64,000 nt of DNA from Gordius sp. MW1 (Eukaryota > Nematomorpha > Gordioida > Gordea > Gordiidae), in the NCBI GenBank assembly GCA_964036665.1, contig OZ038529.1:1550001-1614000 (forward strand), read 5' to 3'. Numbering within the stretch: the stretch's first letter is position 1; each line of letters starts with the position of its first letter. A program made the position numbers and the translations under genes. The notes below the pieces were generated by a model that was not told where the DNA came from, did not search any database, and worked only from the letters and a program-made list of their open reading frames with translations. Of this stretch, positions 53,401-58,000 are shown piece after piece.

Positions 53401-53939
53401 TTATTCCCTTTTTTTCCTCCTCCTAAATATTTTTATCTACTGTTTTAACATACCACTCCATATACACACTATCAAATCCTTCATTTAAACATTTGTTGTG
53501 TAATTTAAGATTTTTCATATTGTAAATGTTTATAACAGACTTTAAATGTTGGCAAAGCTAAGGGCAATGTAGAAATGGCTAAATATTTTAAACCTTAACT
53601 TTTAACAAACTTTTGATTATATTTAAAATGCTAATATGAAGAATTTGAGATTATACGTTAAATACTGAAGTTCTATATTTTGTTTATTTACATGCCATGC
53701 CATATATATATTAGTGATTTATTTAAAAATACATAAATCAAATTGGCATAACCAAAAATTAATTTTATAAAATAATCTTTAAAAATCATGGACATACAAT
53801 TTACACAAATAAATAAAAAGTACACAATACCTGCTAAAGCTCTAATGCGAGATCTTTCAAACAAGCGTGCTGATCCTTGATCATAATCCTCATCTTCAAA
53901 AGGTTCGTGATCGAAATGTATGGCAATATCTGTTGTCAT
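22443..53939 (-). CDS. beta-Spec: Beta-spectrin, complete gene, 37 coding exons
   Basis: Spectrin beta chain, a cytoskeletal crosslinker under the plasma membrane. It binds actin through two CH domains, pairs with alpha-spectrin into tetramers, binds ankyrin through repeats near the C-terminal third, and binds phosphoinositides through a PH domain. Exons in transcript order: 53939-53831, 48638-48487, 47950-47777, 47263-47091, 46323-46208, 45542-45430, 45065-44878, 44436-44254, 43768-43511, 43040-42902, 42790-42625, 41889-41615, 40744-40337, 38898-38734, 38083-37881, 37540-37444, 36947-36819, 36051-35688, 35194-34837, 33963-33658, 33124-32959, 32281-31826, 31307-31107, 30493-30285, 29590-29386, 28501-28238, 27948-27838, 27241-26997, 26129-25906, 25231-25140, 24970-24866, 24739-24570, 24371-24295, 24006-23913, 23772-23697, 23473-23370, 22689-22443. 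The sum is 7122 nt, or 2373 residues and a stop. Family members are about 2290-2360 residues. All introns end in AG; all start GT except intron 5 (GC). Domains are continuous and no break is seen, so the gene is probably functional. It is the conventional, not the giant beta-H, form: there are about 17 repeats and no SH3 domain. The 5' UTR was not located. Confidence 0.95.
23370..23473 (-). CDS. beta-Spec: Beta-spectrin exon 36 (PH domain)
   Basis: Residues 2258-2291: [23 protein letters not shown], middle strands of the PH domain (family cevAlDYkKkkhVFkLrL). Donor GTATAC. Confidence 0.92.
23595..23669. repeat. GGTCGACC repeat family, copy 1 (half copy)
   Basis: Contains GGGCTGGGTTTTGTTTGGTCGACC then AAGAAAAACAGACCAAAAAACG; only the left half of the inverted structure. 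It lies in intron 35. Confidence 0.75.
23697..23772 (-). CDS. beta-Spec: Beta-spectrin exon 35 (PH domain)
   Basis: Residues 2232-2257: [19 protein letters not shown], as in the family SW.nVYcVi.nqem.FYKD. Donor GTGAAT lies about 28 bp from a truncated GGTCGACC repeat. Confidence 0.92.
23913..24006 (-). CDS. beta-Spec: Beta-spectrin exon 34 (PH domain start)
   Basis: Residues 2201-2231: [20 protein letters not shown], first strands of the PH domain (family MEGfLnRKhEWe...KKas). Basic residues around the first loop are those that hold inositol phosphate in the family. The AG acceptor is set by phase. Confidence 0.9.
24295..24371 (-). CDS. beta-Spec: Beta-spectrin exon 33 (linker)
   Basis: Residues 2175-2200: [20 protein letters not shown]. 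Variable linker; the call rests on phase, splice sites (ATACAG acceptor, GTAAAT donor) and position. Confidence 0.8.
24570..24739 (-). CDS. beta-Spec: Beta-spectrin exon 32 (linker)
   Basis: Residues 2119-2174 plus two bases: a charged helix [20 protein letters not shown] (as in the LELLEVRRQQEEEERK region), then a polar linker with [14 protein letters not shown] and TSGEGEPT. Donor GTAATA. Confidence 0.9.
24866..24970 (-). CDS. beta-Spec: Beta-spectrin exon 31 (partial repeat 17)
   Basis: Residues 2084-2118: [18 protein letters not shown] and [12 protein letters not shown], helix B of the tetramerisation repeat. Phase 0 both ends; donor GTAAGC. Confidence 0.94.
25140..25231 (-). CDS. beta-Spec: Beta-spectrin exon 30 (partial repeat 17)
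   Basis: Residues 2053-2083: [24 protein letters not shown], helix A of the partial C-terminal repeat that pairs with the N-terminal helix of alpha-spectrin to make the tetramer. It is too short to show as a separate open frame. Confidence 0.93.
25906..26129 (-). CDS. beta-Spec: Beta-spectrin exon 29
   Basis: Residues 1978-2052 plus one base: [38 protein letters not shown] and [12 protein letters not shown], the last full spectrin repeat. Donor GTAAGT. Confidence 0.95.
26755..26942. repeat. GGTCGACC repeat family, copy 2
   Basis: It starts TAGTGTTGTACAAAGGGC and ends AACCCAGCCGTTTTTACGACGCTA, i.e. inverted ends. It has internal AAACAGACCAAAAAA and TTTCGACTAAGCCTAGTGGTCGACTAAG. It lies in intron 28. 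Confidence 0.85.
26997..27241 (-). CDS. beta-Spec: Beta-spectrin exon 28
   Basis: Residues 1897-1977 plus two bases: [38 protein letters not shown] and [18 protein letters not shown]. Donor GTTCGT; a GGTCGACC-family repeat ends 55 bp into the intron. Confidence 0.94.
27581..27643. repeat. GGTCGACC repeat family, copy 3 (minimal palindrome)
   Basis: Only the two arms remain: CGGCTGGGTTCGTTTAGTCG and ACCAAACAAAATCCAGCCG, then TTTTTACAACACTA. The centre is deleted. It lies in intron 27. Confidence 0.8.
27838..27948 (-). CDS. beta-Spec: Beta-spectrin exon 27
   Basis: Residues 1860-1896: [20 protein letters not shown] and [21 protein letters not shown] is conserved. Donor GTTAGA. Confidence 0.93.
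28238..28501 (-). CDS. beta-Spec: Beta-spectrin exon 26
   Basis: Residues 1772-1859: [39 protein letters not shown] and [20 protein letters not shown]. The acceptor (ACTACAG) is within about 10-20 bp of a dispersed-repeat copy. The start is set by phase with exon 25; the open frame runs further upstream but that part is intron repeat. Confidence 0.93.
28510..28840 (+). repeat. ~420-bp dispersed repeat, copy A
   Basis: Holds GGTCATCATTAATTTGCAGGG, ATCCTTATAAAGCA, TATATATAAAGGTAATAAGTCGG, GGCTCGGGCGAGGTCGAAAA and CCAACCAGCGGTCA in the order seen in the other copies. The first ~120 bp repeats part of it, so it may be two overlapping copies. It abuts exon 26. Confidence 0.7.
28870..29150 (+). 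repeat. ~420-bp dispersed repeat, copy B
   Basis: Runs from GGTCATCATTAATTTTCATGG to CCAGCGGTCATTAGCTAGTC and ATATGCGAGAGCAAAA. Same block order as copies A, C and D; it lies in intron 25, right after copy A. Confidence 0.75.
29184..29344. repeat. GGTCGACC repeat family, copy 4
   Basis: Left arm GTAACGGCTGAGTTTTGTTTGGTCGAC, right arm CAAACAAAATTCAGCCGTTACT. Both arms share the same changes (TAACGG...CTGAG against CTCAG...CCGTTA), so the arms have changed together. The right end reaches to about 40 bp from the exon 25 donor. Confidence 0.85.
29386..29590 (-). CDS. beta-Spec: Beta-spectrin exon 25 (ankyrin-binding region)
   Basis: Residues 1703-1771: [19 protein letters not shown] and [20 protein letters not shown] followed by YEHVT. 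The [12 protein letters not shown] block is a hallmark of beta-spectrin repeat 15. Confidence 0.95.
29705..29965 (+). repeat. ~420-bp dispersed repeat, copy C
   Basis: Holds GGGTTCGGGCGAGGTCGAAAA, CAGCGGTCATTAGCTAGTG, GCATAAGTCCACAGCCATTA, then GGACAGGACAGGGCAACC and AAATTGCATAGCAATTAATA. It shows the right part of the family. Confidence 0.75.
30285..30493 (-). CDS. beta-Spec: Beta-spectrin exon 24 (ankyrin-binding region)
   Basis: Residues 1634-1702 plus two bases: [20 protein letters not shown] and [20 protein letters not shown]. By position and motif this is about repeat 14, which with repeat 15 binds ankyrin in known beta-spectrins. Confidence 0.94.
30695..30922. repeat. GGTCGACC repeat family, copy 5
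   Basis: Ends TAGTGTTGTAAAAATG and CCGTTGCTACAACACTA. The left arm has an insertion of A-rich sequence; CAGACCAAAAAACC and AAGTCGACTAAACCCAAAGG are inside. It lies in intron 23. Confidence 0.85.
31107..31307 (-). CDS. beta-Spec: Beta-spectrin exon 23
   Basis: Residues 1567-1633: [20 protein letters not shown] and [20 protein letters not shown]. It comes just before the ankyrin-binding repeats. Donor GTTAAT. Confidence 0.92.
31826..32281 (-). CDS. beta-Spec: Beta-spectrin exon 22 (largest exon)
   Basis: Residues 1415-1566: [39 protein letters not shown], a divergent Pro-containing connection ([20 protein letters not shown]), and [20 protein letters not shown]. It forms parts of two repeats. 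Confidence 0.95.
32381..32539 (+). repeat. ATGGGCGTAGCC-family MITE, copy 2
   Basis: Ends CATGGGCGTAGCCAAGGGG and ATACTGGCTACGCCCAT are inverted. Inside are GGGGCAGCTGCCTCCC, TTTAAATCCAAAAATATG, TTTCAAAGAATGTTCATTTTG and a poly-C run. It lies in intron 21. Confidence 0.85.
32959..33124 (-). CDS. beta-Spec: Beta-spectrin exon 21
   Basis: Residues 1359-1414: [19 protein letters not shown] and [20 protein letters not shown]. The end FDANKK matches the family FDANK. Donor GTAGTT. Confidence 0.95.
33250..33454. repeat. GGTCGACC repeat family, copy 6
   Basis: Ends TAGTGTTGTAAAAATGGCTG and CAGCCGTTTTTACAACACTA. It lies in intron 20. The flank after it (33455-33560) matches the flank after copy 5. 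Confidence 0.88.
33596..33651. repeat. GGTCGACC repeat family, truncated copy at exon 20 donor
   Basis: Only a right arm: CCACTGGTCGATCAAGCAAAA and CCCGTTTTTACAACGCTA. It ends about 7 bp from the 5' splice site of exon 20 (33658). Confidence 0.75.
33658..33963 (-). CDS. beta-Spec: Beta-spectrin exon 20 with Gly-rich segment
   Basis: Residues 1257-1358. It opens with [19 protein letters not shown], a Gly/Gln-rich stretch not typical of spectrin repeats, then Arg/Glu-rich [36 protein letters not shown] and [16 protein letters not shown]. Base composition is GC-richer than in neighbouring exons. The donor AATAG/GTTCG is 7-8 bp from a truncated GGTCGACC-family repeat. Confidence 0.93.
34837..35194 (-). 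CDS. beta-Spec: Beta-spectrin exon 19
   Basis: Residues 1138-1256 plus two bases: [56 protein letters not shown]. Donor GTAGGC after GAAGG. Confidence 0.95.
35430..35583. repeat. GGTCGACC repeat family, copy 7
   Basis: Ends TAGTGTCGTAAAAACGGCTG and CAGCCGTTTAACACAACACTA. The arms hold GATCAACCTTTGGTTTAAGTCG and its partner CGACTAAACCGAAAGGTCGACC. A 16-G run (35335-35350) lies just outside. It lies in intron 18. Confidence 0.88.
35688..36051 (-). CDS. beta-Spec: Beta-spectrin exon 18
   Basis: Residues 1017-1137 plus one base: [39 protein letters not shown] and [20 protein letters not shown]. Donor GTTTTT after ACACGAG. Confidence 0.95.
36080..36330 (+). repeat. ~420-bp dispersed repeat, copy D
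   Basis: Begins TTGGCCTAGGGCCAGACAAA then CGACGGTCATCATTAATTTG, and ends CAGCGGTCATTAGCTAGTC. It starts about 30 bp outside the exon 18 acceptor in intron 17. Confidence 0.75.
36819..36947 (-). CDS. beta-Spec: Beta-spectrin exon 17
   Basis: Residues 974-1016: [20 protein letters not shown] and [18 protein letters not shown]. Both ends are phase 0; donor GTAGGT. Confidence 0.94.
37205..37345 (-). repeat. ATGGGCGTAGCC-family MITE, copy 3
   Basis: Ends CATGGGCGTAGCCAGG and CCTGGCTACGCCCAT. The internal order is reversed relative to copy 2, so it sits in the opposite orientation, in intron 16. Confidence 0.87.
37444..37540 (-). CDS. beta-Spec: Beta-spectrin exon 16
   Basis: Residues 941-973: [20 protein letters not shown] and FHLECQETI. 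Donor GTAAAT. A GGTCGACC-family repeat starts 50 bp upstream of its acceptor. Confidence 0.93.
37590..37799. repeat. GGTCGACC repeat family, copy 8
   Basis: Ends TAGCGTTGTAAAAAGGGCTG and CCCACCCGTTTTTACGACACTA. Internal AGTCGACC and GGTGTCGACGACC. It lies in intron 15, near exon 16. Confidence 0.87.
37881..38083 (-). CDS. beta-Spec: Beta-spectrin exon 15
   Basis: Residues 874-940 plus two bases: [20 protein letters not shown] and [19 protein letters not shown]. It closely follows the family pattern LEvIqHRFesLEpEMNnqaSRVavVNqiARQL. Confidence 0.95.
38452..38490 (+). repeat. (AAT)13 microsatellite
   Basis: A perfect AAT tract in intron 14; shorter imperfect AAT/ATA tracts occur at 46960-47085 in intron 4. 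Confidence 0.9.
38734..38898 (-). CDS. beta-Spec: Beta-spectrin exon 14
   Basis: Residues 819-873: [18 protein letters not shown] and [16 protein letters not shown], at a repeat boundary. It lacks a long open frame because both ends are phase 0 and close to stops. Donor GTATAT. Confidence 0.93.
39064..39242 (+). repeat. ATGGGCGTAGCC-family MITE, copy 4
   Basis: Ends CATGCGCGTAGCCAAGG and GCTAGCTACGCCCATG. Inside: GGGAGGGGCGGCTGCCTCCC, AAAAATGATCATTTTACCCC and a poly-C run. A fragment of the ~420-bp repeat lies just to the left (38940-39000). Confidence 0.85.
39245..39530 (+). pseudogene. LINE reverse transcriptase C-terminal fragment
   Basis: Broken frames read [13 protein letters not shown], then (frame changes) a [10 protein letters not shown]-like piece near 39355-39385, and [20 protein letters not shown] (39458-39520). 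This is the usual end of a LINE ORF2 with the GRGRPRxTWxDRV signature. Several frame changes make it dead. It lies in intron 13 on the opposite strand to beta-spectrin and differs from the LINE fragment at 20690. Confidence 0.6.
39540..40330 (-). other. Intron 13 remainder, no further feature
   Basis: AT-rich intron sequence; the phrase CGGCAATAGTCAATAGCTT(T/C)AAACCAAATTT is present twice (39660-39690 and 40113-40142), so part is an internal duplication. No gene recognised. Confidence 0.5.
40337..40744 (-). CDS. beta-Spec: Beta-spectrin exon 13
   Basis: Residues 683-818. It begins [19 protein letters not shown], holds a hydrophilic segment [17 protein letters not shown], then [18 protein letters not shown] (repeat 5 start) and [13 protein letters not shown]. 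The segment [14 protein letters not shown] is longer and more polar than the usual helix connection. Donor GTGAAT. Confidence 0.93.
41615..41889 (-). CDS. beta-Spec: Beta-spectrin exon 12
   Basis: Residues 591-682: [52 protein letters not shown], from the end of repeat 3 into repeat 4. Donor GTACGT. Confidence 0.95.
41925..42420 (-). repeat. ~420-bp dispersed repeat, copy E (reverse)
   Basis: Reverse-orientation copy with TAGCTAATGACCGCT, TGGACCTCGCCCGAACCC and TTGTCTAGGTTGTTGTTATATATCGG. A second, forward fragment follows at 42425-42600 (AGCGGTCATTAGCTAG, then GGACAACCAAAAGCGAGCCC), so the two form an inverted pair in intron 11. Confidence 0.75.
42625..42790 (-). CDS. beta-Spec: Beta-spectrin exon 11
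   Basis: Residues 536-590: [20 protein letters not shown] and the following helix with Ala/Glu-rich heptads, from repeat 3. It ends GGAG before GTAATA. Confidence 0.93.
42902..43040 (-). CDS. beta-Spec: Beta-spectrin exon 10
   Basis: Residues 489-535: [20 protein letters not shown] and [15 protein letters not shown], spanning the repeat 2 to repeat 3 junction. Too short and phase-limited to show as a full open frame. Confidence 0.93.
43122..43246. repeat. GGTCGACC repeat family, copy 9
   Basis: Arms CGGCAGGGTTTTGTTTGGTCAACC and GATCGACCAAACAAAATCCAGCCG, ending TTTTTAAAACACTA. It lies in intron 9. Confidence 0.85.
43511..43768 (-). CDS. beta-Spec: Beta-spectrin exon 9 (repeat 2)
   Basis: Residues 403-488: [19 protein letters not shown] and the second helix [17 protein letters not shown], forming repeat 2. 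The split Arg codon CG/G joins exon 10. Confidence 0.95.
43795..44238 (+). repeat. Degenerate ~20-24-bp minisatellite filling intron 8
   Basis: About 20 imperfect units of the type AACAAAAACTTGGCATTTTAATAA or AAAAAACTGGGCGTTTCAAT. It fills nearly the entire intron between exons 8 and 9 (43769-44253). Confidence 0.85.
44254..44436 (-). CDS. beta-Spec: Beta-spectrin exon 8
   Basis: Residues 342-402: [36 protein letters not shown]. It is highly conserved in beta-spectrins, at the end of repeat 1. Confidence 0.95.
44878..45065 (-). CDS. beta-Spec: Beta-spectrin exon 7 (repeat 1 start)
   Basis: Residues 280-341 plus two bases: [35 protein letters not shown], the first spectrin repeat. Donor GTTTGT. 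Confidence 0.94.
45171..45382. repeat. GGTCGACC repeat family, copy 10
   Basis: Arms TTGTAAAAACGGCTCTGGG and AACCCAGCGGCGTTTTTACAA, with TCGGTCGACC, GTAGTCGACCTCGAG and AGAGTCGACC inside. It lies in intron 6. Confidence 0.87.
45430..45542 (-). CDS. beta-Spec: Beta-spectrin exon 6 (CH2 end)
   Basis: Residues 242-279: [18 protein letters not shown] and GKRIAK, the last helices of CH2 and the link to repeat 1. Donor GTACGA. Confidence 0.95.
45849..46124. repeat. GGTCGACC repeat family, copy 11
   Basis: Ends TAGTGTTGTAAAAACGGCTG and CAGCCGTTTTTAAAACGCTA; about 80 bp longer than other copies because of an AT-rich insertion at 46000-46075. It lies in intron 5. Confidence 0.87.
46208..46323 (-). 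CDS. beta-Spec: Beta-spectrin exon 5 (CH2), GC donor
   Basis: Residues 203-241: [18 protein letters not shown] and [18 protein letters not shown]. It ends GAAG followed by GCAATT, so intron 5 is of the GC-AG class. Joining here gives TED then [10 protein letters not shown], matching the family. Confidence 0.9.
46393..46532 (+). repeat. ATGGGCGTAGCC-family MITE, copy 5
   Basis: Starts CATGGGCGTAGCCATGGGG; ends CGCTAGCTACACCAT. The middle TAAATCCAAAAATTCATT and CCCTCCCTAAATCATTATTGCCCC matches the others. It lies in intron 4. Confidence 0.83.
46690..46900 (+). repeat. ~420-bp dispersed repeat, copy F (diverged)
   Basis: ATAAAGCAACAACTTGGACAAG, then GGGTTCTACCCGG (B-box-like) and CCAGCGGTCATGGTCAGAC, and CCGCGGTCATTACTC; it ends AAGTTGGACAAGAC. 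It lies in intron 4. Confidence 0.55.
47091..47263 (-). CDS. beta-Spec: Beta-spectrin exon 4 (CH2 start)
   Basis: Residues 146-202 plus two bases: [18 protein letters not shown] and [14 protein letters not shown], the second CH domain. The Arg codon is split CG/G with exon 5. Confidence 0.95.
47777..47950 (-). CDS. beta-Spec: Beta-spectrin exon 3 (CH1 end)
   Basis: Residues 88-145: [19 protein letters not shown] and [14 protein letters not shown], the end of CH1. The phase is 0 at both ends; donor GTTAGC. Confidence 0.95.
48060..48250 (+). repeat. ~420-bp dispersed repeat, copy G
   Basis: Starts AGGCCAAACAGCGGTGATTAG, continues CTAGTCTATATGCGAAAGCAAAATAAAAG, and ends GGGCCCATAAATTGCATAGC. 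It lies in intron 2. Confidence 0.75.
48487..48638 (-). CDS. beta-Spec: Beta-spectrin exon 2 (CH1)
   Basis: Residues 37-87. It reads [30 protein letters not shown] and [14 protein letters not shown], the first half of the actin-binding CH1 domain. Donor GTAAGA; the intron after it is phase 0. Confidence 0.95.
49965..50097. repeat. GGTCGACC repeat family, copy 12 (left end lost)
   Basis: TCTTGGTCGACCACCAGGC inside, right arm ATCGACCAAACTAAACCCAGCCC then TTTTGAAAACACTA. It lies in intron 1. Confidence 0.8.
51010..51195. repeat. GGTCGACC repeat family, copy 13
   Basis: Left end GAGTGTTGTAAAAACGAGTG, right arm CGGTCGACCAAACAAAC and AACCCAGCCCTTTTTACGAG. It lies in intron 1. Confidence 0.85.
51468..51535. 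repeat. GGTCGACC repeat family, copy 14 (truncated)
   Basis: ATAACGTTGAAAAAACGGCT then AGGTTTTGTTTGGCC, followed by TTTAGTCGACCAAAACC; the right end is missing. It lies in intron 1. Confidence 0.7.
51847..51950 (+). repeat. ATGGGCGTAGCC-family MITE, copy 6 (right end lost)
   Basis: Starts CATGGGCGTAGCCAAGGGG, then TTTAAATCCAAAAATTC and TTATGGCTGAAATT; the right inverted end is missing. Two G runs (51612-51628 and 51631-51640) lie 200 bp upstream. Confidence 0.75.
52553..52715 (-). repeat. ATGGGCGTAGCC-family MITE, copy 7
   Basis: Inverse orientation: CCCGTAGCCAGCATTGGAATTA then 23 G, GGGGCAAAATGATCATTTT, and the end CTGACTACGCCCATG. Confidence 0.83.
52895..53025 (+). repeat. ATGGGCGTAGCC-family MITE, copy 8
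   Basis: Starts TGTAGCCGGGGGGGGCGGC, then AAAAATGATCATTTTGCCC, and ends AATGCTGGCTACGCCCATG. It lies 180 bp from copy 7 in opposite orientation, so the two can form a long inverted pair. Confidence 0.83.
53831..53939 (-). CDS. beta-Spec: Beta-spectrin exon 1
   Basis: Residues 1-36 plus one base. It holds the start ATG, an acidic stretch ([11 protein letters not shown]) and [14 protein letters not shown], the conserved lead into CH1. Donor GTATTG. Confidence 0.93.
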
Positions 53940-54791
53940 ATTGAGAGATATATTTCACCACCAAATAAAGAAAAGCAAAGCCAATGTAGTTTATGTCGCG
54001 TTTGGCTTAGATATGTTTGGATTTTAGGTTAATATGGGAAAATGCGAATTAATAATACATATGGCATTTGGATTTTGATAAAACTGGGTTTAAAATATGG
54101 TGGTTTTTACTAGACTTGCACGAGGAAAAGAGTAAACGGGATTTTTCAATAAAGTTTTAATATACTTAAACAAAAAAATGTTTATTATGTATTATCTTTG
54201 AAAATATATATAACCGATAGTAAATTAATATCTAATGGATTATTATTAATAAAATTTAAAGTAATTTTTAACTGCATACAATGCCAATATATATGAAATT
54301 ATAAATAAATAAAGTTAAAGTTATCGTACTTAAGCAATTTATTATTGTATCTAACTTAGTCTATCATCATTTGTGAATTGAAATTATGTAATTGTTAACA
54401 TAATCCCTGAGACTCATACAAAAATATTAGAAAAAATCTTATTGCACTTTATGGTGGAAGCAAATGACTTTTTGATGCAATTGCTAAATAGTCCCTCCTA
54501 AACAGATAAATATTGTTGGTTCACATTTAAATAATAAAGCGATGACATGGTCAATTGCAGTTAACGCAAAATAAATAAAGGATGATGTATGAGGAGTTAA
54601 CAAAATAGCGAGTCTAAATGTGGAAAACCGACCCCTATAATGGTGTTGTATCTATATTACATTAAATTTTTAAAAATTGTTTGCAATCAATAGAAAAATA
54701 ATTAAGTATAGCTTAAGCCCCTCAGTTTTAAAGCATAAAAAATTTTTGACTCTCATTGTGCGCCTTATCCAGATCAAATTGTCTTTACGTG
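53940..54791 (-). other. Upstream flank of beta-spectrin
   Basis: Region 5' of the start codon. The ATG context is CTCTCAATATGACA. No clear TATA box, 5' UTR exon boundary or other gene can be supported; it is AT-rich. The right end borders the LTR of element 3. Confidence 0.4.
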
Positions 54792-54999
54792 TGTAGAGAA
54801 TTATGTTCTCTACTTTAGCTTTATTTATAACCCAAAATAAAAATGATTCGAAATGAATTTATTATAACAACAGGGAATCAAACAAACATATAAGCGAAAC
54901 GCGAGCTAACGTTAATAATATGAACCGATGAAATTGGAGGAAGATAAAAACATATGTGTTTCGTCGACTTGCTACATTTTCAATGTTTATGTCGCTACA
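54792..54999 (-). repeat. 3' LTR of element 3
   Basis: 208 bp; on the minus strand it starts TGTAGCGACATAAAC and ends TTCTCTACA. It differs from 59180-59387 at four positions by eye. Confidence 0.95.
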
Positions 55000-55070
55000 G
55001 ATATTCTCCCCCTAGATTGTTTGGAGTAACACTAAACGATCGATTAGGTGGACACCATCTCGCCTGCGTA

Positions 55071-58000
55071 TTACTTGTATTGGCAAAGTCTTTTGGGCCA
55101 ATGGACATGTCTGCCACTGCGAGTGGTTTTGACTGGTTGTTGTTCCTGCTCTGGTTCTTGTAAATTAGGTCTCTTGAGGGAGATTTCTTGATTATGTACC
55201 GGTTTCTTGCTTTCTACATAAGCGGGCTTCAATCGGTCGATTGATATGGAGTCTTTTTTCCCATTTTTCTCGATTATAAAGTACTTTGGTCTACGAAGTA
55301 AGACTTTGAAGGGCCCATCGTAGGGTGGGGTGAGTGGTTTGCGTACTGTATCATTTCTGACAAACACTTGCGGTGTTTCCCACAGGTACCGATTTACCTG
55401 TTATTTTGTTTCGCCATGGTGGTGTGGCACGGGGTACGGCGACGCCATCATAGCTTCTCTCAACTTCTCGACGAATTGATGTACTTGTTCTGCTGATTGT
55501 TGCGTTGTTTCTTGTGAGAAATAATCTCCTGGGAGACTTAAGTTAATCCCGTATAGCACTTCCGCCGGTGTGCGACCAATGTCTTCCTTGATGGTTGTGC
55601 GGATACCTAATAGGACAAAGGGCAGAACTTCACTCCATTTTGTGTTTCCTGAGGCTTTTAACGAAGCCTTTAACTGCCGGTGGAAACGTTCGACTACCCC
55701 GTTCGCGGACGGGTAGTAAGCTGTAGTTTTAATGTGTTCGCATCCTAAAATATTCGCGAACTCTCTAAAAAGCTGTGACTGAAACTGGGATCCCCTATCT
55801 GTGGTAACTGTACTCGGAACCCCATAATTTGCCACCCAGTTCTTGATAAATTTGTCCGCGATAACTTCGGCGGATGTTTCTTTAAGTGGTATGGCCATGG
55901 GCCATCTCGAGAAACGGTCAACTGCCGTTAGCATGTGAGTGAACCCGTTGGAAAGTGGTAGTGGTCCTACTGCATCCAAGTGGACATGGGCGAATCTGGC
56001 ATCGGGTTGTTTAAAAGTACCTGGTTTCGTAATGGTGTGTCGGTGTACTTTACAACGCTGACATCTTATGCATGTTCTTGCCCAGTTAGTGACGTCCTTG
56101 TTGATAGATGGCCAGACTACGCGACTAGTGATGAGCTTTAGGGTGGATCGAACTCCTGGGTGTGATAACGAGTGAAAATGGTCAAAAACTGTTCTCCTCA
56201 GTGCGTCAGGTATGACCGGTCGAGGTTTAGTAGTCGACAAATCGCAAAGGATTTTGTTATCTGACCCTGGGATGGGTAATACTTGTAGTTTTAGTGAAGT
56301 AGTATCTTCTAAACCTTCCAAAGACTTGTCGTTTTTTTGGTGCTTGCTAATGTCGTCTAATTCTGGCATTTTTGGAAGATTTACCGCGTCTACTCCTATC
56401 CGAGATAGAGCATCTGCTACTGTGTTTCCTTCGCCTTTAATGAAGCGAATGTCAGTTCTATATTGTGAGATTAGGTCGAGCTGTCGTTTCTCTCTCGGAG
56501 AGTTTATATCAGGCTTAGCGTCAAAGGCGTATGTGAGTGGTTTGTGGTCGGTGTACACGGTAAATATTCGGCCTTCCAGGATGTGTCGAAAATGCTTGAT
56601 TGCTAGGTAAATGGCGAGAAGCTCACGGCCAAATGTACTGTATCGTGATTGTGTTGGCTGAAGTTTAGTAGAGAAAAACGCTATTGGTGTATTCTCTCCG
56701 GCCATTGTTTGTTGTAATACCGCACCGACTGCTGAATTAGAGGCGTCTGTTGTTAGTGTAATTTGGGTTTCTGGACTGGTATTCAAAAAATTTAGCTTGG
56801 TAAAATTGATTAGAGCGGATTTTGCTGTGTCGAAGGCTTCTTCCTGCAGTTTGTTGAACGCTATAGATTTTTGCGGATTCTTTAGTATGTCTGTCAACGG
56901 ATTTAGGGTTTTAGCAATATTGGGCAGAAATCTTCGATAGAAGTTGATCATGCCTAAGAATCTTCGGAGTTGTTTACATGAAACTGGCGTTGCAAAGTTT
57001 TTAATAGCCTCAATCTTCTCTGGTAACGGAATAATACCTGCGGCCGAAACTTTGTGACCCAGGAACTCTAATTCTCGCACTCCAAATTGACATTTTGCAG
57101 GGTTGATCCTGAGGTCGTACTTTTGGAGTCGTTGCAAGACGGTCTTTATATGTACCTCGTGTTCCTCTTCTGAGCCGCTTGCTATAAGTACATCGTCTAT
57201 GTACGCGTAGGCGTAATTCAGTCCTCGCCAAACTTCGTCTATGAATCTTTGGAACGTTTGAGCTGCATTTTTTAGACCAAACGGCATCCTCGTGAATTCG
57301 TAAAGACCGAATGGTGTCGTCACGGCTGTTTTACAGATGTCGTCCGGCGCTACCTGAATGTGATGGTAGGCTCTAACTAAATCCAGCTTAGAAAAAATTG
57401 CTTCTCCGTGAAGGTTAGCTGTGAAGTCGTGAATGTGAGGAATTGGGTACCTGTCTGGTACGGTGACTTTGTTCAAGGCTCTATAATCTCCACACGGACG
57501 CCAGTCACCTGATTTTTTAGCAGCCAATTGTATTGGTGCCGCCCAGTTGCTTTTAGATTTCCTTATGATTCCCAGTTCCAACATATATTCAAATTCTTTC
57601 TTAGCAACATTAAGTTTTTCAGCAGTAAGTCGCCTTGGACGTGCGTATTGTGCCGGCCCTTTTGTTGCTATGTGGTAAAAGATGTCGTTGGTTGAAATTT
57701 GTTGGGTGAAATTTAAAGGAGTTAGGAGTGATGGAAAGTTGTTGATCACAGATTCCAACTTAGAGTCCTGACTCGAGAGAGCTATGCGGATTCCTAACGT
57801 TTGATGATGGGTGGAGATTCCTTTTGAAGTTACGTGAGTCAGACCATCAATTAATCCCTGGTTTTTGACATCTACGATGATGTTGTATTGGTGCAAGAGG
57901 TCGGCTCCAATGATAGGGGTGTGTACCTCGGCGATCAGAAATAACCACTGTATTGGGCGTCTCAGACCTAGATTGATGGACAACATCTTTTGTCCATAGG

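Larger units (their letters stand above)
48639..53830 (-). other. Beta-spectrin intron 1 (5.2 kb)
   Basis: The largest intron, between the start exon and CH1. It holds copies 12-14 of the GGTCGACC repeat, three or four ATGGGCGTAGCC MITEs, several poly-G runs (for example 23 G at 50926-50948 and at 52578-52600) and no recognisable gene. In stretches such as 49050-49960 and 53030-53830 I see only AT-rich sequence. Confidence 0.8.

Noticed and set aside
22443-53939. Giant beta-H (karst-type) spectrin as the identity of the gene
   Set aside because: About 17 repeats, 2373 residues and no SH3 domain fit conventional beta-spectrin; beta-H has about 30 repeats.
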